Source: Gammaproteobacteria bacterium
GTDB lineage: Bacteria > Pseudomonadota > Gammaproteobacteria > Steroidobacterales > Steroidobacteraceae
Assembly (NCBI GenBank): GCA_021323735.1
Contig: JAJPKM010000058.1
Location: 1-64,000, forward strand
Length of the DNA: 64,000 nt
Reading direction: 5' to 3'
How positions within the stretch are numbered: the stretch's first letter is position 1; each line of letters starts with the position of its first letter. The notes below the pieces were generated by a model. That model saw only the letters and a list, made by a program, of their open reading frames with translations, was not told the DNA's origin and made no database searches. The translations under genes and the position numbers were made by a program. Below, in pieces: positions 50,751 through 61,134 of the stretch.

Positions 50751-51623
50751 ATGAGCATCCGAACGCTAGTACATGTCATAGAGTCCGTGCCCACTTCCGA
50801 CGGCGCCGGGGTCAAACTGCGCCGCAGCTTGGGCAGCCAACGCGGCCTGCACGTGGATCCCTTCCTGATGCTCGACGAGTTCTACTCCGACAATCCCGAC
50901 GACTACATCGCCGGGTTCCCGGCCCATCCGCATCGCGGCTTCGAAACCGTCACGTACATGCTCGACGGCCGCATGCGCCATGAGGATCACATGGGTAATC
51001 GCGGCGACCTCGGGCCCGGCGATGTGCAATGGATGACGGCGGCCCACGGCATCATCCACTCCGAGATGCCGCAGCAGAGCGCAGGGCGCATGCGCGGCTT
51101 TCAGCTGTGGCTCAACCTGCCCTCGCACGAGAAAATGAAACCCGCCACCTACCGCGACATTCCCGCCGCCGCGATACCGCGTGTGGCGTTGAAGCATGGC
51201 GGCGAAGCCAAGGTCATTGCCGGTACGGTCGAATTGGATGGCAATTTCATCGGCGGGCCGGTCAATAACTCAGAGGCGCGGCTGAGCACGGATCCTTTGT
51301 ACCTCGACGTGCATCTTTCCGCCGGCGAGATATTCAGCATGCCGACGACCGCGGGACATAGCGCGTTCCTCTATGCCTACGAGGGCAGTGCCCAGGTCGG
51401 TGCAGCCGGCGCCGCGAAGCGACTGCCGCACCGTGCGGCCGGTGTCCTGTCGGACGGCGACGGCATCCGCATCGAGGCCGGACCTGAGGGTGTGAGTTTG
51501 CTACTGCTCGCCGCCCGGCCCCTGCGCGAACCGGTAGTTCAGTACGGTCCTTTCGTGATGAATACCCGTGAGGAAATCGAGCAGGCGCTTGCGGACTATC
51601 GCGACGGGCGTCTGGCGGCTTGA
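50751..51623 (+). CDS. Pirin-family protein (quercetinase-like cupin)
   Basis: 290 residues with the pirin metal site: [15 protein letters not shown] and [12 protein letters not shown] supply three His and one Glu. Bacterial pirins can cleave quercetin or modulate redox enzymes; the substrate here is unknown. The ATG at 50751 follows GGAGATTGACG; the frame is open a further 15 codons. It lies 63 bases after azoR and is probably in the same LysR-controlled transcript. Confidence 0.92.
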   Translation: MSIRTLVHVIESVPTSDGAGVKLRRSLGSQRGLHVDPFLMLDEFYSDNPDDYIAGFPAHPHRGFETVTYMLDGRMRHEDHMGNRGDLGPGDVQWMTAAHGIIHSEMPQQSAGRMRGFQLWLNLPSHEKMKPATYRDIPAAAIPRVALKHGGEAKVIAGTVELDGNFIGGPVNNSEARLSTDPLYLDVHLSAGEIFSMPTTAGHSAFLYAYEGSAQVGAAGAAKRLPHRAAGVLSDGDGIRIEAGPEGVSLLLLAARPLREPVVQYGPFVMNTREEIEQALADYRDGRLAA

Positions 51624-51732
51624 GGATATCGACCGCCGTGCTCCGACAAAAGGCCTGAGAGCGCATCAAACCGTTGATTTGCGGCTGCAATCCCCGCAGC
51701 ATGGGCGGGATCCCAAGCTCAGGAATTCTGCG

Positions 51733-53907
51733 ATGAGAGCGACCGTAAGCGTAGACAGACTCAAGATCGACAAGCTTCTATACGATTTCGTCAATGACGA
51801 GGCCATCGCGGGCACCGGTGTGGAAGCCCCGCGGTTTTGGAAGGGATTTTCCGCCCTCGTGGAGGCTTTCGCGCCTCGCAACGCCGAACTGATGCAGCAG
51901 CGTGATGAATTGCAGGCAAAGATCGACCTCTGGCATCGTCAAAATCCCGGGCCTGGTTTCGATCCCTCGGCCTACCAGGCATACCTGCGCGAGATCGGCT
52001 ATCTGGTGCCCGAAAAAGACAGCTTTTCGGTCAGCACTTCGAATGTCGATCCCGAGATCGCCCATATCGCCGGACCGCAGTTGGTGGTACCGGTCAACAA
52101 CGCCCGCTATGCGCTGAATGCCGCCAATGCGCGTTGGGGAAGCCTGTACGACGCGCTGTATGGCACCGACGCCATACCGGAAGACAGCGCCCCCCGCGGT
52201 GGCAAGTACAATCCTCAGCGCGGCGCCAAAGTCATTGCCTTCGTGCGCGACTTTTTGGACCGTCACTTCGCCCTCGTCGGCGCGTCACACGGCGATGCCG
52301 TGAGCTACCGGTGCGGACCGCAGGGCCTCGAGGTGCAGCTGAAGAACGGCACCGGTACGCGTCTTGCGGATCCGGCCGCGTTCCGCGGCTATCAAGGCGA
52401 GGGTATCTCGCCCAGCGTTCTTCTGCTGGTGCATCACGGCCTGCACGTGGAATTGCACATCGACCGTGCTCACCACATCGGCCGCGACCACCCCGCCGGC
52501 GTCAGCGACGTCGTGTTGGAGTCAGCCGTCACGACCATTCAGGACTGCGAGGATTCGGTCACCGCCGTGGATGCGGACGACAAGGTCCTGGTGTATCGGA
52601 ATTGGTTGGGATTGATGACCGGCAGTCTCGAGGCGCGAGTCGACAAGGGACACACTTCGATGGTTCGCCGCCTGAACCCTGATCGGCGCTACCGCACTTC
52701 GGACGGCCAGGAACTGCTCCTATCGGGGCGAAGTCTCATGCTGGTACGCCACGTCGGGCATCACATGCTCACCGGAGCCGTCACACTGGACGATGCGCCG
52801 ATCCCGGAGACCTTCATCGACGCAGCGGTGACCGTGCTGATTGCGCTGCATGACCTGCGCGGCCCGGACGCCCGCCGCAACTCCCGCACCGGGTCTATCT
52901 ATGTCGTCAAGCCGAAAATGCATGGGCCGCAGGAAGTGGGCTTCGCGGACGAGTTATTCGGCGCGGTCGAGCGGCTGCTGGAATTGCCTCACGACACGGT
53001 GAAAATCGGCATCATGGACGAAGAGCGCCGCACCAGCGTCAATCTCATGGAATGCATACGCGCCGCCCACGCGCGCGTGGCGTTCATCAACACCGGATTT
53101 CTCGACCGTACCGGCGATGAAATCCACACATCCATGGAGGCCGGCGTCGTGCCGCGCAAAGCCGATATCAAGAAAGCGGGTTGGCTCGACATCTATGAGC
53201 GGCAAAACGTCGACATCGGACTGGCCTGCGGATTGCGTGGCCACGCGCAGATCGGCAAGGGAATGTGGGCCATGCCCGACCTGATGGCGGACATGCTGCG
53301 GATCAAGATTGCTCATCCTCAGGCAGGTGCCAACACCGCTTGGGTGCCCTCGCCCACGGCCGCCACCTTACACGCGCTGCATTATCACCAAGTGAACGTC
53401 GCGGAAGTCCAGACGCAGCTGGCCAAACGGCCGCGGGCTTCATTGGGCGGGTTACTGGCACCCTCGCTGATCGGCGCACCCTCATGGTCCCAGTCCGACA
53501 TCGAGGAAGAGCTCAACAACAATGCGCAGAGCATCTTAGGCTACGTGGTGCGCTGGATCGACGCAGGCGTGGGTTGCTCCAAGGTGCCCGATTATTACGA
53601 CGTGGCGCTGATGGAGGATAGGGCCACGCTGCGGATTTCGAGCCAGCATGTCGCCAATTGGCTGCGCCACGGCATCTGCTCGCCGCAGCAAGTCATGGCC
53701 GCCTTGAGCAACATGGCGCGCGTGGTCGATCAGCAGAACGCCGGCGACTTAGGCTATCGGCGCCTCACGGAAAATACCGAACACAATGTGGCATTTCAGG
53801 CCGCGTGCGATTTGATATTCAAGGGCCGCGAACAAGCCAACGGCTACACCGAGGTTATCTTGACTGCCCGCCGGATCGAGAAAAAAGCGCAGCACCCGCA
53901 GCACTGA
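51733..53907 (+). CDS. glcB: Malate synthase G
   Basis: 724 residues, the full length of the G isoform. It condenses glyoxylate and acetyl-CoA to malate in the glyoxylate/glycolate pathway. Diagnostic stretches are [53 protein letters not shown], the catalytic region with [23 protein letters not shown], and the C-terminal [14 protein letters not shown] and [17 protein letters not shown]. The start ATG at 51733 ([16 protein letters not shown]) has CAGGAA upstream; a longer frame is open. It stands alone, with no glcDEF or aceA nearby. Confidence 0.97.
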   Translation: MRATVSVDRLKIDKLLYDFVNDEAIAGTGVEAPRFWKGFSALVEAFAPRNAELMQQRDELQAKIDLWHRQNPGPGFDPSAYQAYLREIGYLVPEKDSFSVSTSNVDPEIAHIAGPQLVVPVNNARYALNAANARWGSLYDALYGTDAIPEDSAPRGGKYNPQRGAKVIAFVRDFLDRHFALVGASHGDAVSYRCGPQGLEVQLKNGTGTRLADPAAFRGYQGEGISPSVLLLVHHGLHVELHIDRAHHIGRDHPAGVSDVVLESAVTTIQDCEDSVTAVDADDKVLVYRNWLGLMTGSLEARVDKGHTSMVRRLNPDRRYRTSDGQELLLSGRSLMLVRHVGHHMLTGAVTLDDAPIPETFIDAAVTVLIALHDLRGPDARRNSRTGSIYVVKPKMHGPQEVGFADELFGAVERLLELPHDTVKIGIMDEERRTSVNLMECIRAAHARVAFINTGFLDRTGDEIHTSMEAGVVPRKADIKKAGWLDIYERQNVDIGLACGLRGHAQIGKGMWAMPDLMADMLRIKIAHPQAGANTAWVPSPTAATLHALHYHQVNVAEVQTQLAKRPRASLGGLLAPSLIGAPSWSQSDIEEELNNNAQSILGYVVRWIDAGVGCSKVPDYYDVALMEDRATLRISSQHVANWLRHGICSPQQVMAALSNMARVVDQQNAGDLGYRRLTENTEHNVAFQAACDLIFKGREQANGYTEVILTARRIEKKAQHPQH

Positions 53908-53920
53908 GGCATGGTCCAGG

Positions 53921-55363
53921 CTACCGTGGCGGCGGCAGCTTCTCCACGGCACCGCCCTTCATGACGAACGACACATGCTCCACTACGCTGATGTCGTCCA
54001 ACGGTGAACCTGGCACGGCAATGATGTCGGCGAAGTAACCGGGCTTCAGTTCGCCGATTTGACCTGCCCAGCCGAGCAGCTTGGCGCCGTTGATCATGTC
54101 GGCCTGCAGCACCTGAAGCGGCTTCATTCCGTACTTCACCATCAGTACCAGCTCATGTGCCTGGGTCCCATGGGGAAAGGGGCCCACGTCGGAACCCACC
54201 GCAAAGGGAATGCCCGCGGCAAGCTGCTTCTTGAATTCCTTGATCTTGTATTCGAGCATCGGACGCTCGCGCTTCGCGCCGGCCTCCGATTCGTTCATGA
54301 AGTACTCGAAAATGGCGAAGGTCGGAACTGCCGGAATATCCTTCGCCTTCATGATCCGCATCGTTTCATTACTGAGCTGCGTGGCGTGATCGATCGAGGC
54401 GACGCCCGCCTCTGCGGCATACAGGGTCCCAGGCTCGCCCATGGCATGCACGGCGACTTTGCCGCCAAAGCGCGCGGTTTCCTCCACCGCCGCCTTCAGT
54501 TGCGCGAGCGTGTACTGATACGGGGTATGCAGGACTCCGTCGCGCACCGAGTCGGGACCGGTCTCGTATATCTTGGCGAAATCGGAGCCCTCCTTGTGCT
54601 GCTGGCGAATCGCAGCCACGATCTCCTCGGTACTATTGGCATAGGTCGCATTGGAGAGTACCTGCTGCGCCGGATTGAAATGATTGGCATCCTCGTGGCC
54701 TCCCAGGATGTCGATGGCGTTGCCGGAGATTCGCAGGCGTGGCCCCGGGATCAGCCCCTTGTCGATGGCATTCCGTACCGCCGTGTCCGCCGATCCCGCA
54801 CCTTCGGTGCCCATGTCGCGTTCGGCCGTGAAGCCTGCCATCAAGTCGTCTCGCGCGGCGAGAATCGCCAGTACGGTCCGCTGCGGTACCGATTCCTCGA
54901 CCGTTTGCAGGTCCTCGGCACCCGGGTGCAGGAAGAGATGGACGTGTGCATCGATCAGGCCCGGAAGCAGTGTGCTGTCGCCAAGATCGATCACCTGCGC
55001 TCCGGCCGGGTGCGACACGGCTGTGCCCACCGCCGAGATGCGCTCCCCCTCGACCAGGATTTCTCCGGGTGAGATCACTTTTCCGGTGCCGATCTCCAGC
55101 AGATGCGCCGCGTGCAGCACGACGGCATGCGCTGCGGTCTGCTGCGCGAAGGATGGCGCTACGGCCAGCGTCAATGCCAGCGCCATTGCCAGCGGCAGAG
55201 CCAGAGGCGGTGGCAGCGCTCGCGCCAGTGGCAGCGGCAGTGCCGGCACCGGCCTCGAGCCGATCATGAACGTTGCGCGCTCCGTCGAGAGCGTTGTTTG
55301 CGTCATCGCAAACGTTGCTCGCTCCGTCGCACCGATGGTCGGCCTCTGGGATGCATTGGTCAT
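53921..55363 (-). CDS. Secreted metal-dependent amidohydrolase (imidazolonepropionase-like)
   Basis: 480 residues by this start. The amidohydrolase metal ligands are HVHLF (after LLPGLIDA), a Lys in SDFAKIYETG, HAMGEPG and HATQLS, and Asp in AVGSDVGPFPHG; the C-terminal LKPGYFADIIAVPGSPLDDI is typical of the superfamily. The N-terminus has a Pro/Leu/Ala-rich hydrophobic stretch ending in VAPSFAQQ, a likely signal peptide. The start is ambiguous: the ATG at 55363 has the best ribosome binding site (AGGAGA), but the ATG at 55267 would make a more normal signal peptide. A 42-bp tandem duplication lies between them. Confidence 0.85.
   Translation of the reverse strand: MTNASQRPTIGATERATFAMTQTTLSTERATFMIGSRPVPALPLPLARALPPPLALPLAMALALTLAVAPSFAQQTAAHAVVLHAAHLLEIGTGKVISPGEILVEGERISAVGTAVSHPAGAQVIDLGDSTLLPGLIDAHVHLFLHPGAEDLQTVEESVPQRTVLAILAARDDLMAGFTAERDMGTEGAGSADTAVRNAIDKGLIPGPRLRISGNAIDILGGHEDANHFNPAQQVLSNATYANSTEEIVAAIRQQHKEGSDFAKIYETGPDSVRDGVLHTPYQYTLAQLKAAVEETARFGGKVAVHAMGEPGTLYAAEAGVASIDHATQLSNETMRIMKAKDIPAVPTFAIFEYFMNESEAGAKRERPMLEYKIKEFKKQLAAGIPFAVGSDVGPFPHGTQAHELVLMVKYGMKPLQVLQADMINGAKLLGWAGQIGELKPGYFADIIAVPGSPLDDISVVEHVSFVMKGGAVEKLPPPR
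55269..55330. repeat. 42-bp-period duplication in the N-terminal region of the amidohydrolase gene
   Basis: AACGTTGCGCGCTCCGTCGA (55269) and AACGTTGCTCGCTCCGTCGC (55311) are near-identical 20-base segments 42 bases apart. They encode the repeated peptide TERATF with a 14-residue period. The pattern suggests slippage or unequal recombination that added N-terminal codons. Confidence 0.75.
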
Positions 55364-55453
55364 TTTCTCGATTCTCCTGCTGAACAACTCACGGTACGCT
55401 CAAAACAAGCCGGATCCGAACTTGAGTGACTGAAATCGTTTAGGTAATCAGGC

Positions 55454-57052
55454 TCAAGGCAGCCTGCTCAACGGCGGAAACATCGGGGGTGGATGCCGAT
55501 GCCGGGTCGCCTGCTCGTACGCGTAGGCGAACTTGATCAGCGTGCCTTCACTGAAAGCGTCGCCGAAGAATGTCAGCCCCGCGGGCAACACCTCATGGGT
55601 ATATCCCATGGGGACGGTGATGGCGGGGAATCCGCTTTGCGGTGACAGGACCTGGCTATTGTCCCCGGCGGGGCTTCTGTCATCCCCCACTTTGCGCGGC
55701 GCGTTGCTCCAAGTCGGATAGACGATCGCCTGCAGCTTGTACTGCATCATCGCCGCGCGGATTGCGGCGCGGAACGCGAGCTTCTTGTCGTTGTGCAAGA
55801 CATCCGGGCAAACCGTATGGTCCGCGGTGCTCGCCGGCTTGGCGGCGGCGGTTTGCTTCAGCCGGCCTTCGATGTAAGGCAGATACAGCCCGGACTCGAC
55901 GATCTGCGCCAGATTCTTGTAAGGCGCGCCTTGGCCGTGCTTCGCCAGATAGGCATTCAGATCGGATTGAAAATCTCCGCAGAAGATATCCCGGGTCAGC
56001 GCTTCGAAATTCGGAATCACGAAAGGATCGATGATTTTCGCCCCCAGGGCCTTAAGATCCCCGATCGCCGTTTCGGTAAGCGCCCTGACTTGTGGGTCCG
56101 TGGTCGGCGAATCCAAATAGGCGCGAAATACGCCGATGCGGGCACCGCGCAAGCCATGGCGATCCAAGAACATCTTGTATGACTTCGGCACGTGGCCCAC
56201 GGCATCCTGGGTAATCGGGTCCTCGGGGTCATACCCTGCAAGCGTGTCCAACAGCGTCGCCGCATCTTCGACGGTGCGCACGATCGGGCCGCCGACATCG
56301 GCACCGAGGAACAGGGGAATGATGCCATCGCGACTGGTGAGTCCGATGGTCGGGCGAATTCCCACCAGGGCATTGTGGGACGAGGGTCCGCGTATCGAAT
56401 TGCCGGTGTCGGTGCCAAGACCCACCGCACCGAAGTTTGCCGCAACGGCCGCGGCGGTGCCTCCGCTCGACCCTGCGGGCACGACCTCGAGGTCGTAGGG
56501 GTTGCGCGTGATGCCGGCGATCGAACTGACGGTTTCATACGGGCTGAAGGCCCATTCGGCCATGTTGGATTTCGCCAGGATGATGGCGCCGGCCTCGCGA
56601 ATCCTGCTAACCATGAAGGCATCGCTCACGGGAACAAAACCCTTCATGGCCAGCGAACCGCCCGTGGTCTGCAGATCCTTCGTGTCGTAGTTGTCTTTGA
56701 CGATCACAGCGATGCATTGCAGGCCGCGGATTTTCTGGGTGAGCGTGAACTCGGCGTCAAATCTGTCGGCCTCCTCCAGGGCATCCGGATTCAGCACCAC
56801 CAGCGAGTTCAACCGTGTGCTCTGATCGTAGGTTCGAATGCGGTCGAGATACTGCGCGACGATCTGGTGACAGGTGACTCGATGATCGCGAATCGCCTGC
56901 TGCGTCCCCGCGATGGTTGCCTCGGTGACCTCGAAGCGCTCCGCGGCGTATACGGATATTGCCGAGGCGGCGAGCCCCGTGCAGAGGAACGCGGCGCAGG
57001 CGCAGCTCACCCATCCATAGGTTGGTCGCGGACGGAAATTCATAGGCCACAT
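55454..57052 (-). CDS. Secreted amidase-signature-family hydrolase
   Basis: 532 residues with a signal peptide ([23 protein letters not shown]). The amidase signature is intact: Lys119 in VKDNYDT, cis-Ser in [10 protein letters not shown] (195) and nucleophile Ser219 in [13 protein letters not shown]. The family hydrolyses amides, including peptide, aryl and fatty amides. The neighbouring metal-dependent amidohydrolase is transcribed in the same direction 90 bases downstream and is also exported, so the two may degrade peptide-like or amide compounds in the periplasm. The ATG at 57052 or 57043 could start the protein. Confidence 0.9.
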   Translation of the reverse strand: MWPMNFRPRPTYGWVSCACAAFLCTGLAASAISVYAAERFEVTEATIAGTQQAIRDHRVTCHQIVAQYLDRIRTYDQSTRLNSLVVLNPDALEEADRFDAEFTLTQKIRGLQCIAVIVKDNYDTKDLQTTGGSLAMKGFVPVSDAFMVSRIREAGAIILAKSNMAEWAFSPYETVSSIAGITRNPYDLEVVPAGSSGGTAAAVAANFGAVGLGTDTGNSIRGPSSHNALVGIRPTIGLTSRDGIIPLFLGADVGGPIVRTVEDAATLLDTLAGYDPEDPITQDAVGHVPKSYKMFLDRHGLRGARIGVFRAYLDSPTTDPQVRALTETAIGDLKALGAKIIDPFVIPNFEALTRDIFCGDFQSDLNAYLAKHGQGAPYKNLAQIVESGLYLPYIEGRLKQTAAAKPASTADHTVCPDVLHNDKKLAFRAAIRAAMMQYKLQAIVYPTWSNAPRKVGDDRSPAGDNSQVLSPQSGFPAITVPMGYTHEVLPAGLTFFGDAFSEGTLIKFAYAYEQATRHRHPPPMFPPLSRLP

Positions 57053-57280
57053 GGTTAGGCAGCTCTTGTTGGGGGCGACAAGTATAGCTGCCGTCTGGGA
57101 GTTCTTGAGCGCGCATCGCCTCGACGAAGCATCGAGCCTGCCCCGGCAACGTGCCGGAAATTGAACTCGAGCACAGCACGCCCGGTCAAAAGAACGCTAG
57201 TTTCGTGCGACGCATATCGCCGCGCTGTGGTCGACAAGATTGGGCACGCGATTTCCTTTGAAAAAGGGAGAAATATCCGT

Positions 57281-58516
57281 ATGTTACCTAAGATTATTCA
57301 CCTTAAATCACTAGGCTTGCCGTTGAGTTTGGCATGCACCCTCCTCGCCAGCTGTGACAATGGCAATCGCTGCTTCGACTGCGGCTTTTTCATCACGCCC
57401 ACCGAATTCTCTGCGGGCGTGGTCAGCGCCGATTTCAACGGCGACGGCTTCGCCGATGTCATCGCCTTGAGCACGGTGCGTCCGCCGGTGTCGAACAACC
57501 CCTCCAATATCAAGGCGTATTTGACGACCGCTGCCGGAGTCTTCGCAGCGCCGGTGTCTAGCGCGGACGGAATTGATCCCTTGTATCTGGCCGCCGCCGA
57601 TCTCAATGGCGACGGGTTGCTGGATGTGGTGTCGGCCAGCTTCGATGACGGTGCCTTGAATGTATTCTTCAATAACAAAGGGAGTCCCGGCACATTCAAT
57701 CCGGCGGTGTCCTTGAATTCTCCGGGCGCCTCCCAGGTTGCGATTGCCGACATGAACGGCGACGGCCTGCCCGATTTGGTATCCGCCGATTTCAATGTGT
57801 CGCTGTTCGTGCAGACCTCTGCCGGCACGTTTGCACCGCCGATCAGTCTCTATAGCGGCGGTGCGAATTGGGTGGCGCTGGGAGACCTCAACGGTGACGG
57901 AGCCCCGGACGTGGCGCTGGTGGACAACGTCGGGGTCAAAGTACTCATGCATACCGGCGCCGCCTCGGCCACGACCTATGCTGCGCCCGTCACGGTATTC
58001 ACCCAAACCGCCAATCTGAATCTTATCGGCGCCAACATCGTCGCCATCGCCGACGTCAACGGCGACGGGCTCAACGATCTTCTCATCACGGATCCCGGTC
58101 CCACCGGCGGCCAGTCTCCTGCCGTTTACGTGCTGCCGCAGGATCCCGCGAATCACGGCTCGTTCCCCGCTTCCGTAAGCTACCCCATCGCGCAGGATCT
58201 GCCGCAGTCCATTCTCGTCAGGGATCTTCAGGGAAGCGGCAAGCTCGATATCGTGATCGGCGGGCTCAATACGGTCACCGTTCTCTTGCACGATCCGGCC
58301 AACCCCGGCAAATTCTTGCCCGCGAGCATTTACCCGGCACCGGGTGCGAACGAAGTCGCCGTTGCGGATATCAATGGCGACGGCAAGCTCGATATCGTGG
58401 TGAGCAATGGCATCACCTATCCGATGCAAGGTGGCGTGGCCAGCACGCATCCGGGCGTATTGCTGCAGAGTGCGACCGCACCGGGGACGTTCCTGGCGCT
58501 GCAGGATCTACCGTAG
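57281..58516 (+). CDS. FG-GAP/VCBS-repeat lipoprotein
   Basis: 411 residues. The signal sequence ends in a lipobox (LACTLLASC). The mature part is a seven-bladed-propeller-like series of calcium-binding FG-GAP repeats: SADFNGDGFADVIAL, AADLNGDGLLDVVSA, IADMNGDGLPDLVSA, LGDLNGDGAPDVALV, IADVNGDGLNDLLIT, RDLQGSGKLDIVIG and VADINGDGKLDIVVS. Each D-x-N-G-D-G-x-x-D loop should bind Ca2+; the sixth is degenerate. Function is unknown; such proteins often mediate adhesion or carbohydrate binding. AGGGAG lies 11 bases before the ATG. Confidence 0.9.
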   Translation: MLPKIIHLKSLGLPLSLACTLLASCDNGNRCFDCGFFITPTEFSAGVVSADFNGDGFADVIALSTVRPPVSNNPSNIKAYLTTAAGVFAAPVSSADGIDPLYLAAADLNGDGLLDVVSASFDDGALNVFFNNKGSPGTFNPAVSLNSPGASQVAIADMNGDGLPDLVSADFNVSLFVQTSAGTFAPPISLYSGGANWVALGDLNGDGAPDVALVDNVGVKVLMHTGAASATTYAAPVTVFTQTANLNLIGANIVAIADVNGDGLNDLLITDPGPTGGQSPAVYVLPQDPANHGSFPASVSYPIAQDLPQSILVRDLQGSGKLDIVIGGLNTVTVLLHDPANPGKFLPASIYPAPGANEVAVADINGDGKLDIVVSNGITYPMQGGVASTHPGVLLQSATAPGTFLALQDLP

Positions 58517-58532
58517 GAGATTGACTGAACAA

Positions 58533-58562
58533 TTCGACGCACTCCTGCAATGCGTGTATACT
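58533..58562 (+). promoter_or_regulatory. Candidate promoter and long leader of rhlE
   Basis: TTCGAC (58533-58538), 18-base spacer and TATACT (58557-58562) give a reasonable sigma-70 promoter. A start near 58569 would leave a leader of about 150 bases before the rhlE ATG. Long leaders are common for cold-inducible DEAD-box helicase genes; cold regulation here is only an inference. Confidence 0.5.
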
Positions 58563-58720
58563 GCGCCCCAGCTTACAAGGGGCTGGTGCTCGGTCAGTGC
58601 CACCCTTAAGCTCGCGGTCCGTCTTCGACGCACTTCGTTTCTTTCATCCTCCTCGCTGCTGACCGCTGCGGACGCCAAAGGCGCCGTCGTGCGAGTCCAC
58701 GTTCAACAAAAGGTTTAATC

Positions 58721-60082
58721 ATGTCATTTTCCGATCTCGGGCTATTGCCCGAATTGATCCGTGCCGTTGCCGATAAGGGCTACGACACACCTTCTCCCAT
58801 TCAGACTCAAGCGATTCCCGCGGTACTCGCGGGCCGAGACGTTCTCGCCGGCGCCCAGACCGGCACCGGCAAGACCGCCGGCTTCGTGCTGCCCATCCTG
58901 CAGTTGCTTGCCGCCGATCAAGCGCACGGCAGCTCACGAGCGCCGCGTGCACTGGTACTCACACCGACCCGTGAACTGGCCGCACAGGTCGCCCAAAGCG
59001 CGCGCGACTATGGGAAGTACATGCAGCTGCGCACTTACCAGGTGTTCGGCGGCGTGAGCATCAACCCGCAGATCAGCGCCCTGCGTAGCGGCTGCGACAT
59101 CCTCGTGGCAACGCCCGGCCGGCTGCTGGATCTCGCGCAGCAGCGCTGCGTGGATCTATCCCGCGTGCAGGTGCTGGTGCTTGATGAGGCGGACCGTATG
59201 CTCGACATGGGCTTCATCAACGACATCCGCAAGATCATCAAGTTGTTGCCGCCGAAACGGCAAAATCTCTTGTTCTCCGCCACCTACTCCGACGATATAC
59301 GCGGACTGGCCGAGCGGCTGCTGCACAATCCCCTGTCGGTGCAGGTCGCTCCGCGCAATGCGCCGATCGAGCTCGTCGAACAGTGTGCCTATCGGGTGCA
59401 GAAGGAGCAGAAAAGACACTTGCTCGTGCACTTGATCCAAGAGAACCAGTGGCGCCAGGTGCTGATCTTTACCCGCACCAAGCACGGCGCGAATCGCCTG
59501 ACGCAACAACTGGAAGGCGCCGGCATTCAAGCCGCGGCCATCCATGGAAACAAGAGCCAGGCCGCACGCGTCAAAGCGCTCGACATGTTCAAGCGCGGTG
59601 AGGTGACCTGCCTCGTTGCCACGGAAGTCGCCGCTCGAGGCCTCGACATCAAAGAGTTGCCGCAAGTAGTCAACTACGAGCTGCCCAACGTGCCGGAAGA
59701 CTATGTGCATCGCATCGGCCGCACCGGCCGTGCCGGCGCAGCCGGAGAAGCAGTCTCGCTGGTATCTTCCGACGAAACCGGCCTGTTGCGGGACATCGAA
59801 AGGGTATTACGGCGCAGCATCCCGACGCTGCCGACGCCCACCTTCAAGATCTTGGAGTCTGCCTCACCATCGCCGCAGCGTGACAGCCGCCCGGCGCAGA
59901 GCGGCCGTCATGGCGGTCATCAGGGTGGACATCAAGGTGGTCATGGCAGCCAAGGCGGGCACGGCCATCATCAGCGCCGCGACTCGCGCCGTCCGGCAGC
60001 CGTTGGTGGGCGTTCGCATACCGGTACCGGGGCGGGTGCGGGAACGCGCAGCTTTGGCCCGAGCAAAGGCCGCTTCCGCTAG
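58721..60082 (+). CDS. rhlE: DEAD-box RNA helicase RhlE
   Basis: 453 residues. Q motif [10 protein letters not shown], Walker A AQTGTGKT (45-52), [13 protein letters not shown] (155-158), SAT, ARGLDI and [10 protein letters not shown] are all present, so it is a complete ATP-dependent RNA helicase. RhlE acts in ribosome assembly and RNA turnover. The C-terminal tail from about 385 is disordered, with repeated Gly-Gly-His-Gln units and ends in an Arg-rich segment, which is probably an RNA-binding or condensate-forming tail. It converges on galU with 12 bases between. Confidence 0.93.
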   Translation: MSFSDLGLLPELIRAVADKGYDTPSPIQTQAIPAVLAGRDVLAGAQTGTGKTAGFVLPILQLLAADQAHGSSRAPRALVLTPTRELAAQVAQSARDYGKYMQLRTYQVFGGVSINPQISALRSGCDILVATPGRLLDLAQQRCVDLSRVQVLVLDEADRMLDMGFINDIRKIIKLLPPKRQNLLFSATYSDDIRGLAERLLHNPLSVQVAPRNAPIELVEQCAYRVQKEQKRHLLVHLIQENQWRQVLIFTRTKHGANRLTQQLEGAGIQAAAIHGNKSQAARVKALDMFKRGEVTCLVATEVAARGLDIKELPQVVNYELPNVPEDYVHRIGRTGRAGAAGEAVSLVSSDETGLLRDIERVLRRSIPTLPTPTFKILESASPSPQRDSRPAQSGRHGGHQGGHQGGHGSQGGHGHHQRRDSRRPAAVGGRSHTGTGAGAGTRSFGPSKGRFR

Positions 60083-60094
60083 CCTAAAACCCTG

Positions 60095-60979
60095 CTAGGG
60101 CAGCTTCGGCACCAAGGTGCGCAGATAGTGCGCGAATTCGGGGCCTAAGTTCGGATGCTTCAAGCCGTACTCCACGGTGGCTTGCAAGTATCCGAGCTTG
60201 CTGCCGCAGTCGTAGCGCTTGCCCTCGAATTCATATGAATATACCGGCTGGCGCTGCATGAGGCGTGCGATGCCGTCGGTCAGCTGAATCTCGCCCCCGG
60301 CGCCTTTGCCGATTTTGGAGAGGTCCTCGAAGATCGCGGATGTCAGCAAGTAGCGGCCGACGACGGCCAATGTCGAGGCGGCTTTGTCGGGCTTAGGCTT
60401 CTCAACGATATGCGACATCTTGCCGATGCGCGGGGCGACCGACCGCTCCAATGACACGATTCCATACCTGTCCGTATCTTGTTTGGGGACATTCTGCACC
60501 CCGAGCACGCTGACCTGATGCTGATCGAAGACGTCGACCATCTGCTTCAGGCAAGGGACTTTCGCGTCGATCAGATCGTCCGCCAAATGCACCATGAACG
60601 GTGCATCGCCGACCACGGGTTGCGCGCACAGCACGGCATGTCCCAGACCCAACGGCGCGGGTTGGCGAATATAGACGCAGGAAGCCCAGCTCGGCAGGAT
60701 GCCCCGCAAGGTATCGAGCAAGTCCTGCTTTCCCTGCGCTTGCAGCACTGCCTCGAGTTCGGGATTCGAATCGAAGTGATCCTCGATCGCACGCTTGGAA
60801 CTGCCGGTGATGAAAATCAGCGTGTCCGCACCGGCGGAGAGCGCCTCGTCCACCGCGTACTGAATGAGCGGCTTGTCCACGATGGGAAGCATCTCTTTCG
60901 GGCTTGCTTTGGTGACGGGGAGGAACCTCGTGCCGCGTCCGGCCACGGGAAATACGGCTACCTTTACTCGCTGTGTCAT
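60095..60979 (-). CDS. galU: UTP-glucose-1-phosphate uridylyltransferase
   Basis: 294 residues. GalU makes UDP-glucose from UTP and glucose-1-phosphate, for surface polysaccharides and osmolytes. The nucleotidyltransferase motif is [24 protein letters not shown], with [21 protein letters not shown] and [10 protein letters not shown]. The ATG at 60979 ([14 protein letters not shown]) is the family start. The sequence around it is a tandem duplication, so an upstream in-frame extension exists. GalU could feed the GT2 operon elsewhere in the window. Confidence 0.95.
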   Translation of the reverse strand: MTQRVKVAVFPVAGRGTRFLPVTKASPKEMLPIVDKPLIQYAVDEALSAGADTLIFITGSSKRAIEDHFDSNPELEAVLQAQGKQDLLDTLRGILPSWASCVYIRQPAPLGLGHAVLCAQPVVGDAPFMVHLADDLIDAKVPCLKQMVDVFDQHQVSVLGVQNVPKQDTDRYGIVSLERSVAPRIGKMSHIVEKPKPDKAASTLAVVGRYLLTSAIFEDLSKIGKGAGGEIQLTDGIARLMQRQPVYSYEFEGKRYDCGSKLGYLQATVEYGLKHPNLGPEFAHYLRTLVPKLP

Positions 60980-61000
60980 CCGGCCTTTACTCGCTGTGTC
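60961..61000. repeat. 23-bp-period direct repeat at the galU start
   Basis: CCTTTACTCGCTGTGTC occurs at 60961-60977 and again at 60984-61000. On the minus strand the galU initiation region (GACACAGCGAGTAAAGG) is thus present twice, the upstream copy lacking the ATG. A short slippage duplication is the simplest reading. Confidence 0.8.
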
Positions 61001-61134
61001 CTTTGGAAAGCATAACGGATTTCCCTCAGCCGCGCCGTCGGACATATCTCACAGTCTAGGAGCCCGTCCGAGCATTGCGCGCGAGCCGGGTTGGCAACCG
61101 GGAGAGATGCATCGCGCCGCCGGCGGGACGGGAC

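Noticed and set aside
57311-58450. A 379-codon minus-strand frame opposite the FG-GAP gene
   Set aside because: It is the complement of the NGDG repeats; the lipoprotein signal and calcium loops fix the plus strand as coding.
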